From Pedobacter rhizosphaerae (GTDB taxonomy: Bacteria > Bacteroidota > Bacteroidia > Sphingobacteriales > Sphingobacteriaceae), in assembly GCF_900111155.1 (NCBI RefSeq), contig NZ_FOGG01000002.1, positions 94,026 through 158,025 of the forward strand: DNA of 64,000 bases. Reading direction: 5' to 3'. The translations under genes and the position numbers were made by a program. The notes beneath the pieces were generated by a model. That model was not told the origin of the DNA and searched no databases. It was given only the letters and a program-made list of their open reading frames with translations. This document shows positions 40,444 through 48,589 of the stretch, one piece after another; the stretch's first letter is position 1; every line of letters starts with the position of its first letter.

Positions 40444-42267
40444 TTAGTTGTATAAACCGAGTTCTGCTAAAGAAGCAAATTGCAAGCCATCTTGTGCTGA
40501 ATTAGCGATTACTTTCAAATACCTTAATGTTTTGGTACTACCGAAAGCAAAGTGCTGTACCCCGGCAGCATTTTGAGCTACATAATTGTTTACTGCGGTG
40601 AAATTCACATTATCGGTACTCGTTAAAACCTGAAAGTCTTTAATCGCTCTGCTTAATCCGCTTCTTTGAACTAAACTTAAACCCTTGGCTGATTTTGATG
40701 AGCCGAGGTCGATTACAATCTGATGCGGATAACTGGTTGCGGTGGTGGTCCATCTTGAATGCCAATAGGTACTTTCACTTCCATCGATTAATCTAACCGC
40801 CCTACCATTTGTTGCCCCCTCGCCACTGGTTTCCTCAGAGCTAAAGGAATTGATACTCCATCCGGTTTTACTTAGCTCTGCTATTGGGGTAACATTATCC
40901 TGTAAAGTTGAGGGATCTGTGGTTGGTGCCGATAAACCTAAGGCGGCCATATCCGAATATATTTGAGCGGTAGCCGCAGCAGTTGATAAATTCAATCCCC
41001 ATTTTTGGAAGAAATTGCTCAAATTTTTGCCCGATATATTGCAAGCCTTAAGCATGAACCAGCGCATTTTGGCATCGTCGTTTGCAAATGTTGGATTTTC
41101 AACACGCATATCTTTGGCTAGGGTGCGATAAAAGTTATCTCCATAAGCCAGGGTTAGTTGCTGAAACATACATAGCCTTACAAAAAGATCAGTTAAAGGA
41201 TTAGCATAACTTGTTGATCCATTATAATCTTTAGTTCCGGCAGTTTTTCCTAAATAGGTAAAAGCTTTAGTCCACACACCATCGTTTACCAGCCTGTTAA
41301 TTGATGGCGTAAGTGTACGTTGCACATGCAAACTGTAAAGATTTACGGTAACCTCACCTAATGTTCCCCATCTCCACATCATTTGGTGCTGGTGTCCTAG
41401 TTCATGCCACAATCCCCATCCATTGGTGCCTACACCGCCTAAAGTTAAAATGGCATTTACGTCGGAAGTGATATAAGCCGTACGGTAATCGTAAGCGAAA
41501 AAATAATAAGCGGGATCTTCATGCTGGGCTAAAAGATAAGTATGTACATTTTTCGCATGTACGGGTAATGAATTATCTAAACCATTTAAATCATCCTCCA
41601 GCGCAATAACCTGTGTGATTTTGTTTAAAATGGCGCTCTGATCCTCCGTTTGGTATTGTATTGCTTTTGTACGTGATACAACAATAAAACAATTAGAGCC
41701 TTCTAAAACCACATCTGGAGTAGTGTAAGTCTGCAATTGATTAATCCAGTCTGAGTTGGTGGTTACACCAAGCTTGAAATATGGAGCATATTGGTAGCCC
41801 GAATTAAAGGTTACTTTAGCTGTAGAGCCGTTGGTAGAATTGGTATATCTGATCCAGAGTAGTCCGCCAACAGCATTTGTAATTGTATTGGTGCCAGCGG
41901 TTAATTGAACCACTGTAGGCTGTGTATTCCAGGTACCATATCTGGAATATGTACCAATGAGTAATTTTGGTAAGCGGGTACCGGTTGTTTGCTGCACGGT
42001 GATGTTTAAGGTGTCGCCACCCGCCATATATAAACCTGTAGCGGTAAAATCGGTTAAATAGTATCCATTTTTTAAGCGATCCCTCTCATTTGATGCATTA
42101 ATTTTTTCTACCACATCAAACACATTGGTTTGGGTTGCAGAAAGTGCAATTGCAGTGTTCATTTTTTTTTCAATCTTGAGCGTTTCTTCTGATAAAACGG
42201 CAGATTTTTTACAGGCAGAAAAGCCTACAATTGCCAAAGTGGTCAGGAGTACTAGTTTCTTTTTCAT
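40444..42267 (-). CDS. M60 family metallopeptidase lipoprotein with C-terminal discoidin-like domain
   Basis: A 607-aa surface-type lipoprotein (VLLTTLAIVGFSACKKS, Cys 19). The gluzincin zinc motif HELGHQHQ (about residue 288) with the downstream WGTLGEVTVNLYSLHVQ supplying the third ligand Glu is the M60 signature. This family includes peptidases that cut mucin-type glycoproteins. The N-terminal beta domain includes ITVQQTTGTRLPKLLIGTY and GGLLWIRYTNSTNG, as in M60 enzymes. From about 470 to the end there is an F5/8 type C (CBM32-like) module: YWHSRWTTTATSYPHQIVID and LKVIANSAQDGLQFASLAEL. Substrate likely a glycoprotein. Confidence 0.88.
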   Translation of the reverse strand: MKKKLVLLTTLAIVGFSACKKSAVLSEETLKIEKKMNTAIALSATQTNVFDVVEKINASNERDRLKNGYYLTDFTATGLYMAGGDTLNITVQQTTGTRLPKLLIGTYSRYGTWNTQPTVVQLTAGTNTITNAVGGLLWIRYTNSTNGSTAKVTFNSGYQYAPYFKLGVTTNSDWINQLQTYTTPDVVLEGSNCFIVVSRTKAIQYQTEDQSAILNKITQVIALEDDLNGLDNSLPVHAKNVHTYLLAQHEDPAYYFFAYDYRTAYITSDVNAILTLGGVGTNGWGLWHELGHQHQMMWRWGTLGEVTVNLYSLHVQRTLTPSINRLVNDGVWTKAFTYLGKTAGTKDYNGSTSYANPLTDLFVRLCMFQQLTLAYGDNFYRTLAKDMRVENPTFANDDAKMRWFMLKACNISGKNLSNFFQKWGLNLSTAAATAQIYSDMAALGLSAPTTDPSTLQDNVTPIAELSKTGWSINSFSSEETSGEGATNGRAVRLIDGSESTYWHSRWTTTATSYPHQIVIDLGSSKSAKGLSLVQRSGLSRAIKDFQVLTSTDNVNFTAVNNYVAQNAAGVQHFAFGSTKTLRYLKVIANSAQDGLQFASLAELGLYN

Positions 42268-42620
42268 GTTTAGGATTAGTAAATTATTTGGTTAAGAGAT
42301 CCAAACTTCTACTTTTAGAAATTTGGAGTTATTTGCTTGGTAACCAACACTTAGCGCAACACGATTCGAAGTGTTAAAACACGACATTATTAGATTGACA
42401 CAACAGGTCATCTTAATATGTAATAAAATTTAAACTACAAATTTGTAGTTTAAAATATCATTCTAATGTATTCGTATTTCTATTAAAAGAAAAATAAAAA
42501 CTACGCGCAAACGTTTGTCTTATTTTTTTAAGCCATAGAGAAAGGCATTTAGCAGGGGATACCCATTACTTGTGTATTACTAACGCTATAAAAAACTTAT
42601 GGGACAGAATATATGGCATA
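42268..42620. other. Control region upstream of the M60 gene, with two inverted repeats
   Basis: No gene is visible. Nearest to the M60 start, AACACTT and AAGTGTT (about 42347-42376) pair across 16 nt. Further up is a 26-bp perfect palindrome, listed separately. The rest is A/T-rich with no recognised structure. Confidence 0.5.
42429..42454. promoter_or_regulatory. Perfect 26-bp palindrome upstream of the M60 gene
   Basis: TTTAAACTACAAA (42429-42441) is followed directly by its exact reverse complement. The core ACTACAAATTTGTAGT resembles regulator sites built on TACA/TGTA half-sites. It lies about 160 bp upstream of the M60 ATG, far for a simple repressor. No regulator gene is adjacent. Confidence 0.6.
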
Positions 42621-42623
42621 AAA

Positions 42624-42662
42624 AAAACGAGACAGCCAGTGATTGTACTGAATGTCTCGTTT
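42624..42662 (-). terminator. Terminator of tRNA-Arg
   Basis: AAACGAGACA (about 42626-42635) and TGTCTCGTTT (42653-42662) form a hairpin with a T-run on the minus strand, directly after the CCA of the tRNA. Confidence 0.85.
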
Positions 42663-42736
42663 GGTGCTCCCGACGAGATTCGAACTCATATCGATGGTAC
42701 CGGAAACCATAATTCTATCCATTGAACTACGGGAGC
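42662..42736 (-). tRNA. tRNA-Arg (anticodon CCG)
   Basis: Reads as a complete cloverleaf on the minus strand. The acceptor arm GCTCCCG pairs with CGGGAGC plus discriminator A. The D-arm is GTTC-loop-GAAT; the anticodon stem ATGGT/ACCAT has loop TTCCGGT with anticodon CCG, reading CGG; the T-arm is ATGAG-TTCGAAT-CTCGT. The 3' CCA is encoded. A hairpin terminator follows immediately. Confidence 0.95.
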
Positions 42737-42910
42737 AAGAAGCGGCAAATATAGTTATCCTATTTTAATTTTTAGGTTTTTTGATTAATCTTGTTAATTA
42801 TTTCAACAAATACAAATCTACCGGTTGTATAAAACTACTTTTTGCTAAAACAAATGGTGTGAGTGGTTATCGATTGTCGCCATCGCTATTTGAGAAATGA
42901 GATTAATTTA

Positions 42911-42918
42911 TATTTTTG
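42911..42918 (+). promoter_or_regulatory. -7 promoter element (TATTTTTG) of the four-gene lipoprotein operon
   Basis: Exact TAnnTTTG, 36 nt before the ATG at 42955. No clear TTG -33 element. Confidence 0.55.
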
Positions 42919-42954
42919 CTCATCAAACCAAACATTTATAGTTAACGCTTACTT

Positions 42955-44418
42955 ATGCTCAGTTCTTGCCGAATGCCATTCTTTTGCCTGATTGTGGCTG
43001 TTTTATTATCTGCTTGTAAAAAGGAATCTGTTTTTTCCGAGGAGGACAAATTCATTGAACATATTGAAGAATTTTCTGAGTTGAAACCAGAAGTATCTGC
43101 AGCAGGATACGAATTTATTGAGATTCAGTGGAAACCTATACAAAACACTCACTACAAACCGGTTACCTACACTATTTATCTAAATGATAAAAAAATTATT
43201 GAGTCTCTGACTGCCAATAAATACAGTTTAATTAATTTAAGTGCAGGGCAAAAATACGAGATTAAGGTTGTGGCCTCAACAACTGAAGGTAAGCAAACAT
43301 CAAATGCATTATCAGCCAGCACCCTATCACCTTCCAACGCTGGTTTAAGTGTTTATCAGGAGTACCGTATCCATCAATTTTCAGTAATTGGAGGCAATAC
43401 GAGTGTTCAGAAATTGCCAGACGGTGGGCATTTGTTGGTAAAGCTTCTTCAGCATGAGGGATATTTTGATGATGATCCTTTTAAAATTGTGATTTTCAGA
43501 ACAGATGTTCATGGTAATATGGTGTGGTATAAATTACTTCGTCAGAAAGTTTCTAATACAACAATTGGCGGTGTTATGCCTTTAGCATTGCACAACAATG
43601 GCCAGGAAGGTTTGATGTTCTTACAAAACTATGTGATTAAATTCTCTATTGCTAACGGTGAAATTATTTTGGAAAAGGCATATGGTGATGACCTGAGCAA
43701 ACCCTCTTTCCAATCAATCTATTACGCATCCAATCAGCAGGTTATTATTGGAACGCAACAAGGGTCTCTAATGGCTATTAATCCAGAAGACTTGTCTCTC
43801 CTTTGGAATAGAATGAATATCGATCGTCCTGGCGCAATCGGAGATATTAAAATCGATTCGAAACGAAATATTTATTACATTTTTAGAGATCGAAACGATA
43901 GTTATGCAAACATAAGGGTTCATAAATGCAATCCTGAAGGCGAATTCATCAAAAGTTTTCTATTTGATGGAACGCTACCTGGCGAATATAATTATGGATT
44001 CAATATGTCTGCCCTTCTTATTGACAATCAAGATAAATTATACTTATTTGGTAAAAACTATAGCTATAATTTTCTACGATTCTTCAAATTCGATACGGAA
44101 GGGAATGTAATCAAGAAAAATCAAACTTCAGATTATCTTTTAGCGGATCAGGCCTTTTTTAACACCAATGGTGATATTGTATTACTCGGACAGGTTGATG
44201 GAGGTGGATTTGCTACCTATTCAGGGCTATACGTATTTGATAAAGATATGAACATCAAATCGAAATTGTTTTACAAAGATATCCCCTATCATCGTGTAAG
44301 CGGAATCACAAGCAATATTGATGGCACATATAATCTTTTCTTAGCTTATGTTCAAACCTACACCTACTCAAACAAAAATTTTATTTTCATTAAAACTGGC
44401 TTAGATGGAAAGATATAA
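42955..44418 (+). CDS. Lipoprotein with fibronectin III-like domain and propeller-like repeats
   Basis: A 487-aa lipoprotein whose signal is MPFFCLIVAVLLSACKKES (Cys about 21). Residues 45-125 look like an Fn3 domain: ELKPEVSAAGYEFIEIQWKP, VTYTIYLNDKKI and LSAGQKYEIKVVASTTEG. The rest repeats short beta motifs: GHLLVKLLQHEGYF, QVIIGTQQGSLMAINPEDLS, LLWNRMNIDRPGAIGDIKID and GDIVLLGQVDGGGFATYSGL, like a PQQ-type beta propeller. No catalytic residues are visible. It overlaps the next gene by 14 nt. Confidence 0.75.
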   Translation: MLSSCRMPFFCLIVAVLLSACKKESVFSEEDKFIEHIEEFSELKPEVSAAGYEFIEIQWKPIQNTHYKPVTYTIYLNDKKIIESLTANKYSLINLSAGQKYEIKVVASTTEGKQTSNALSASTLSPSNAGLSVYQEYRIHQFSVIGGNTSVQKLPDGGHLLVKLLQHEGYFDDDPFKIVIFRTDVHGNMVWYKLLRQKVSNTTIGGVMPLALHNNGQEGLMFLQNYVIKFSIANGEIILEKAYGDDLSKPSFQSIYYASNQQVIIGTQQGSLMAINPEDLSLLWNRMNIDRPGAIGDIKIDSKRNIYYIFRDRNDSYANIRVHKCNPEGEFIKSFLFDGTLPGEYNYGFNMSALLIDNQDKLYLFGKNYSYNFLRFFKFDTEGNVIKKNQTSDYLLADQAFFNTNGDIVLLGQVDGGGFATYSGLYVFDKDMNIKSKLFYKDIPYHRVSGITSNIDGTYNLFLAYVQTYTYSNKNFIFIKTGLDGKI

Positions 44419-45988
44419 ATGGCTTATTGTTTTGTTGCTTTTTTGTTCAGCACTCGCCTGTAAAAAACAAACTACATCAATTGAACAAAAAACCGCTGTA
44501 GAAAATTTATTCATAGAACTAATTACATCGCGGCAAATAGACATCAATTATAACCTATCCCATCTTGGATATGAATCAACAGGTATTACCTACTATAAAA
44601 AAGCTGATCCGGCGTCACAAACTACAATTCTTGCTATAAGAGAAAAGGATCGTTTGGCGCTATCACTCCAAAGTTTAACACCTAACTCTGAGTATGTTTT
44701 CAAGATTTTTTATAAAATTAATGGAAAACAAATAACCGATGTTAAGGAATATACTTTAAAAACTTTGACAGAAGAAGCAGAGAAATATGCAATGGTGATT
44801 AAAAGTCCAAGCATCAATTACGATGAAAAAGGGAACTTTACGATCGATATAGAAGGTGAAAACTTACAGAATATTAATCTATCTCAGCTTGAAATTAAGG
44901 TTAACCTGAGAACCGCAGTTTTAAATTATCCAACACAAATTTCCGGGGCTAAGTACAAACTGACGATAAAGGGCATTATTCCTGCAAACAATATGAATTA
45001 TGCAGTTCAAGGCTATTACCAGGGCAAAGAAATATTTTTTCAATCAGTTCCATTCATTTACGATGGTGATCGCTATTGGATGAGTCTTCAGCTTACAAGC
45101 CTACGTGGCTATGCTCCATCAGTATTTAATAATGAACTATATTACTTTTTTAATAAACAGGTTACAAAATGGAATGATCCTGAACAAAGACTGGTAGAGC
45201 TAGAGGGTATCCCAGATGGAACTATAAATCCTGCTCTTGCGCAACCAACAGCGCTAGAATTTGATGGAAAACTCTTTTTTAGTCCATTGCCCGCTGGATA
45301 TTTGCCCGATCCGGAAAAATATTCAGAATATTACAGTTATCCCCAAGGTTATGCATACCAGCCAGGAAATAGCAAATGGAGTATCTTTGCGTTTAAGGAT
45401 CAACATTACCCTAACAGCAGCCGTATCATAACAAATAGTAATTATTTTGTTCACAAAGGAGAATTATATCTAACATACAGCATAGTTAATGATCGTGCAC
45501 CTAGCCCCATGACTCCCAGCAAAATAGATAATTATCTATATCACTATAATAAATCTAACAACAATTTTGAGCGAAGAAACTTCTTTTCTCAAGAGATAAA
45601 AAACTATCATTTTATTTCCATCAATAATCAGTTGTATTTATTAGGGTTGGTTCCTGTTTTTGATCAGGGATTTAAAGTAAGTGCCACTTTTGCAATTTTT
45701 AGGGTTACTGATAATTTCAGCTTAGAGGAGTATTATAAGGGAGGAACTCTAGTTTCTCCAGAAAGCTTTACAGCTCGCTACATAACTATATATGACCAGA
45801 AAATTCTGATGTCCGTAGCCGAAAATGATTTTAGAATATTTGACCTAAATGAGCGAAAGCTTTATCCGGTGTATTTTAAAAATAATATTTCAAATGTACA
45901 TATCGGTAACTTTTTCCTTTACAACAATAAACATCACCTCTTTGCAGATCAAAAAAATTATGAAATTTCAATCCAAAAAGGGCGTTAA
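44405..45988 (+). CDS. Lipoprotein with Ig-like domains and Kelch-like propeller
   Basis: A 527-aa lipoprotein (MERYKWLIVLLLFCSALACK, Cys 19). Two Ig-like domains occupy about 30-215 (SLQSLTPNSEYVFKIFYKIN; NFTIDIEGENLQNINLSQLE). From about 220 on there are six or so blocks with a Kelch-like rhythm: YAPSVFNNELYYFFNKQV, PTALEFDGKLFFSPLPAGY, YFVHKGELYLTYSIVND and FISINNQLYLLGLVPVFD. A sugar-, protein- or ligand-binding surface role is inferred, not shown. It overlaps both neighbouring genes, so translation is likely coupled. Confidence 0.72.
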   Translation: MERYKWLIVLLLFCSALACKKQTTSIEQKTAVENLFIELITSRQIDINYNLSHLGYESTGITYYKKADPASQTTILAIREKDRLALSLQSLTPNSEYVFKIFYKINGKQITDVKEYTLKTLTEEAEKYAMVIKSPSINYDEKGNFTIDIEGENLQNINLSQLEIKVNLRTAVLNYPTQISGAKYKLTIKGIIPANNMNYAVQGYYQGKEIFFQSVPFIYDGDRYWMSLQLTSLRGYAPSVFNNELYYFFNKQVTKWNDPEQRLVELEGIPDGTINPALAQPTALEFDGKLFFSPLPAGYLPDPEKYSEYYSYPQGYAYQPGNSKWSIFAFKDQHYPNSSRIITNSNYFVHKGELYLTYSIVNDRAPSPMTPSKIDNYLYHYNKSNNNFERRNFFSQEIKNYHFISINNQLYLLGLVPVFDQGFKVSATFAIFRVTDNFSLEEYYKGGTLVSPESFTARYITIYDQKILMSVAENDFRIFDLNERKLYPVYFKNNISNVHIGNFFLYNNKHHLFADQKNYEISIQKGR

Positions 45989-46370
45989 GCCACTGATTTT
46001 TTTCTTGTTTTTTGCCTTCATTTTAAGTCTGAGCTCCTGTAAAAAAGATGGCAAAGAGGTTATAATTGATGCCTTTGCTCAACTTAATCCAGAAGTAAAG
46101 CATAATCAGGGCGTTTATAACATACAATTTACGCTACAGCAATATCCATATCAGGAAGTAATTGTAAGACTTGCTGAAAGTAAAACACAGTTATTCCAAA
46201 ATTCAAAACTAGTAATTATACAGGCTAATCAAATGAGCCTCAACAGATACGGAGTCTTTATAAATAATTTAATTGGTAACAAAAATTATTACTACCAAAT
46301 CCTGGTAAAAGATTCAGCAACCTCAAAAGAAGTATATTCCGACGTATTCTCATTTAGTACTAATCCATAG
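45960..46370 (+). CDS. Small lipoprotein, probably one Ig-like domain
   Basis: A 136-aa lipoprotein, starting MKFQSKKGVKPLIFFLFFAF with lipobox ILSLSSCKKDG. The mature part (about 105 aa) has an alternating beta pattern: EVKHNQGVYNIQFTLQQYPY and NKNYYYQILVKDSATSKEVY, similar to the Fn3-like domains of its neighbours. The reading frame extends back to 45849, but the signal peptide begins at ATG 45960. The start lies 29 nt inside the preceding gene. No further homology is apparent. Confidence 0.7.
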   Translation: MKFQSKKGVKPLIFFLFFAFILSLSSCKKDGKEVIIDAFAQLNPEVKHNQGVYNIQFTLQQYPYQEVIVRLAESKTQLFQNSKLVIIQANQMSLNRYGVFINNLIGNKNYYYQILVKDSATSKEVYSDVFSFSTNP

Positions 46371-46377
46371 CACGCTC

Positions 46378-48342
46378 ATGAATTATAAACACCTCCTATA
46401 CTGCATATTTACATTCTTTCTCATAGCATTGAGTTCTTGCTCAAAGGACGATGATCTTTTAGTACTTCAAGATAAATATACTCCCGAAATTAAAGAAGCT
46501 GAATCAGCTATTGAAGATTTTAGTATTAACCTTAATGCTAAACCATTGCAAACAGGTGAACGGGGCGAATGGAAGGTAATTAGTGGAGCCTTTGTCGAAT
46601 CCTTTGTTGTGTTTGAAAACAAAAACAACCCCTTTAGTAAATTTAAGGGTATCCCTGGCGAGTCTTATATTTTGGAATGGAAACACTGGAACAAAGACGG
46701 TGAAATTAGTTCGAATCAAACTAAAGTCAAAATTCCTGAACCAGCAATCGAAATAATAGATGAAACGCCTGTTGCCTTTGAAACCATCAGAACATTATCT
46801 GTTAATGCTAAATACAGGGGCACCTGGTCATTTTCAGCCCCTTATGGAATGCTTATGTCCAGATATCATGACGGTACTGCAGAATTGCCTGAAAAGAAAC
46901 CGAGTATTGAACTACATGGATATGCAAATACCGATTACGTTGCCACCTATTCTTATACTTACGCTGGCAAAACATTCAAATATCAAAAAGCAATTAAAAC
47001 AGGCAATTACACTCAGGATGAAGCCCTTTTTGAACTCCAGCTTTCACGCGGAGATGGCAGAATTGTAGAGGATAATTTGGGCAACATTTTAGAATTGTAT
47101 TTACAAGCTTCCGGTATCGCATGGATATTTGCTGAACCAAAGACCTATCCCTCACTTGCCGCCTTTACAAAACTTAGAAAGCTGACTTTAGGAGGATCGA
47201 GTTTAAAGGAAATACCCGTTATATTTGGAGCACACTATCACGATCTGGAAGAGCTTAGTATGGATGGAATGGGACAAAGTAGCGTATTTCCAGAGAATTT
47301 TGGTAATCTTACTAAACTTAAAACTCTAATCTTTTCTCCAAGAAATACACTATCACCATATAATGAAATACTACTCCCTAAATCATTTGCCAATTTAAAA
47401 GCATTACAGACTTTTTCAGTGCTACATGCTGGATTTGTCAATTTTAATGGAACACTTGGGAGTCTAAAGAGCTTAAAAACTATAAAAACTACCATTAACA
47501 GCCTGACAGCTGATATTGGAGAACTAAAGGAACTTCAGCACATTGAGCTAACCTGTAGAAGTTCTGCTTTTCCTCAACAATTTAGTGAGTGTAAATCTAT
47601 TAGCTTTGTTAGATTAAATTTTGATGATTCGGCTAGCGGTGATGTGATACTATCATCCCGTATTGGTGATCTAAAAAAGTTACAGACATTTGAGATAACA
47701 AGCAATAAACTCCGAGGCTTGCCAGACTCATTTTCTGGTTTATCTGCATTAAAAACATTAATTATAAATAGCACAAGTTTACAGACGATACCTGAAAATT
47801 TTGGTGATCTTCCCAACCTTGAGTCTTTAACAATTCACGGCATTTTTACAAAGCTCCCTAATAGCATTGGAAATCTGGATAAATTATCAAGTTTATTTCT
47901 TGGGGGTAAAGTTGAAACTCTTCCAGAAACTTTTGGGAACTTATCTTCTTTAAGCTATTTCAATGCTCAATACTCCACTATTCGTGCATTACCTAACAGT
48001 ATTGGAAAACTGAAAAAACTCAAGGAAATCAATTTGAGCAATACTAAATTGGAAGGCTTACCAGATTCATTTGGAGAATTGGATGCACTCGAAACACTCA
48101 ACTTAGCAGTTACCCAACTTAAAACTTTTCCGAAAGCAGTTATACCATTGAAACGTATAACCACAATTAACTTTAACAGTACCAATGTAGGCGATATTCC
48201 TGATGAAATAGCAAAAATGAAGATAGGTGTAATTTTTAATCTATACAGTATACCTAATCTTACTCTTGATCACTTGAAGTATATCATGAGTATTGCGAAA
48301 GGAAAAGTATATTATACCAATTTTGGTTATTTTACGTCCTGA
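46378..48342 (+). CDS. Leucine-rich-repeat lipoprotein
   Basis: A 654-aa lipoprotein: MNYKHLLYCIFTFFLIALSS, then CSKDDDLLV, which fits the surface export signal (Cys, Ser/Lys, Asp cluster). Residues about 45-225 contain beta-sandwich segments; from about 245 to 620 there are roughly 15 leucine-rich repeats of about 23 residues, for example LPDSFSGLSALKTLIINSTS, LQTIPENFGDLPNLESLTI and LPNSIGKLKKLKEINLSNTK. These LRRs are close to the plant-type LPxxFGxLxxL pattern. A protein-binding or adhesion role is likely. It begins 7 nt after the previous stop. Confidence 0.82.
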   Translation: MNYKHLLYCIFTFFLIALSSCSKDDDLLVLQDKYTPEIKEAESAIEDFSINLNAKPLQTGERGEWKVISGAFVESFVVFENKNNPFSKFKGIPGESYILEWKHWNKDGEISSNQTKVKIPEPAIEIIDETPVAFETIRTLSVNAKYRGTWSFSAPYGMLMSRYHDGTAELPEKKPSIELHGYANTDYVATYSYTYAGKTFKYQKAIKTGNYTQDEALFELQLSRGDGRIVEDNLGNILELYLQASGIAWIFAEPKTYPSLAAFTKLRKLTLGGSSLKEIPVIFGAHYHDLEELSMDGMGQSSVFPENFGNLTKLKTLIFSPRNTLSPYNEILLPKSFANLKALQTFSVLHAGFVNFNGTLGSLKSLKTIKTTINSLTADIGELKELQHIELTCRSSAFPQQFSECKSISFVRLNFDDSASGDVILSSRIGDLKKLQTFEITSNKLRGLPDSFSGLSALKTLIINSTSLQTIPENFGDLPNLESLTIHGIFTKLPNSIGNLDKLSSLFLGGKVETLPETFGNLSSLSYFNAQYSTIRALPNSIGKLKKLKEINLSNTKLEGLPDSFGELDALETLNLAVTQLKTFPKAVIPLKRITTINFNSTNVGDIPDEIAKMKIGVIFNLYSIPNLTLDHLKYIMSIAKGKVYYTNFGYFTS

Positions 48343-48589
48343 TAGCCCATTAGCTTTACTCCTATTACAAGGATATATTTTTGAAGAAACAGCATTTATA
48401 TAAGGGCTAAATCCATCATACATTGAACTATTATTAAATTGGTGTTACAGTCTGCTAAAAAAAGTGCTTAATTTTGAGCATAGTTTAGTCTATCAAGGAT
48501 ATGAAAATATTTTAGCTATAAAAATCAAATTTCTCAGCTGGTATCATTAGCTTTAAGGTAACTCATACAAACCTAAGATATGTATATAA

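Noticed and set aside
45849..45959. 37-residue N-terminal extension of the small lipoprotein
   Set aside because: The lipoprotein signal peptide begins at 45960; the extension would bury it and overlaps the preceding gene in another frame.
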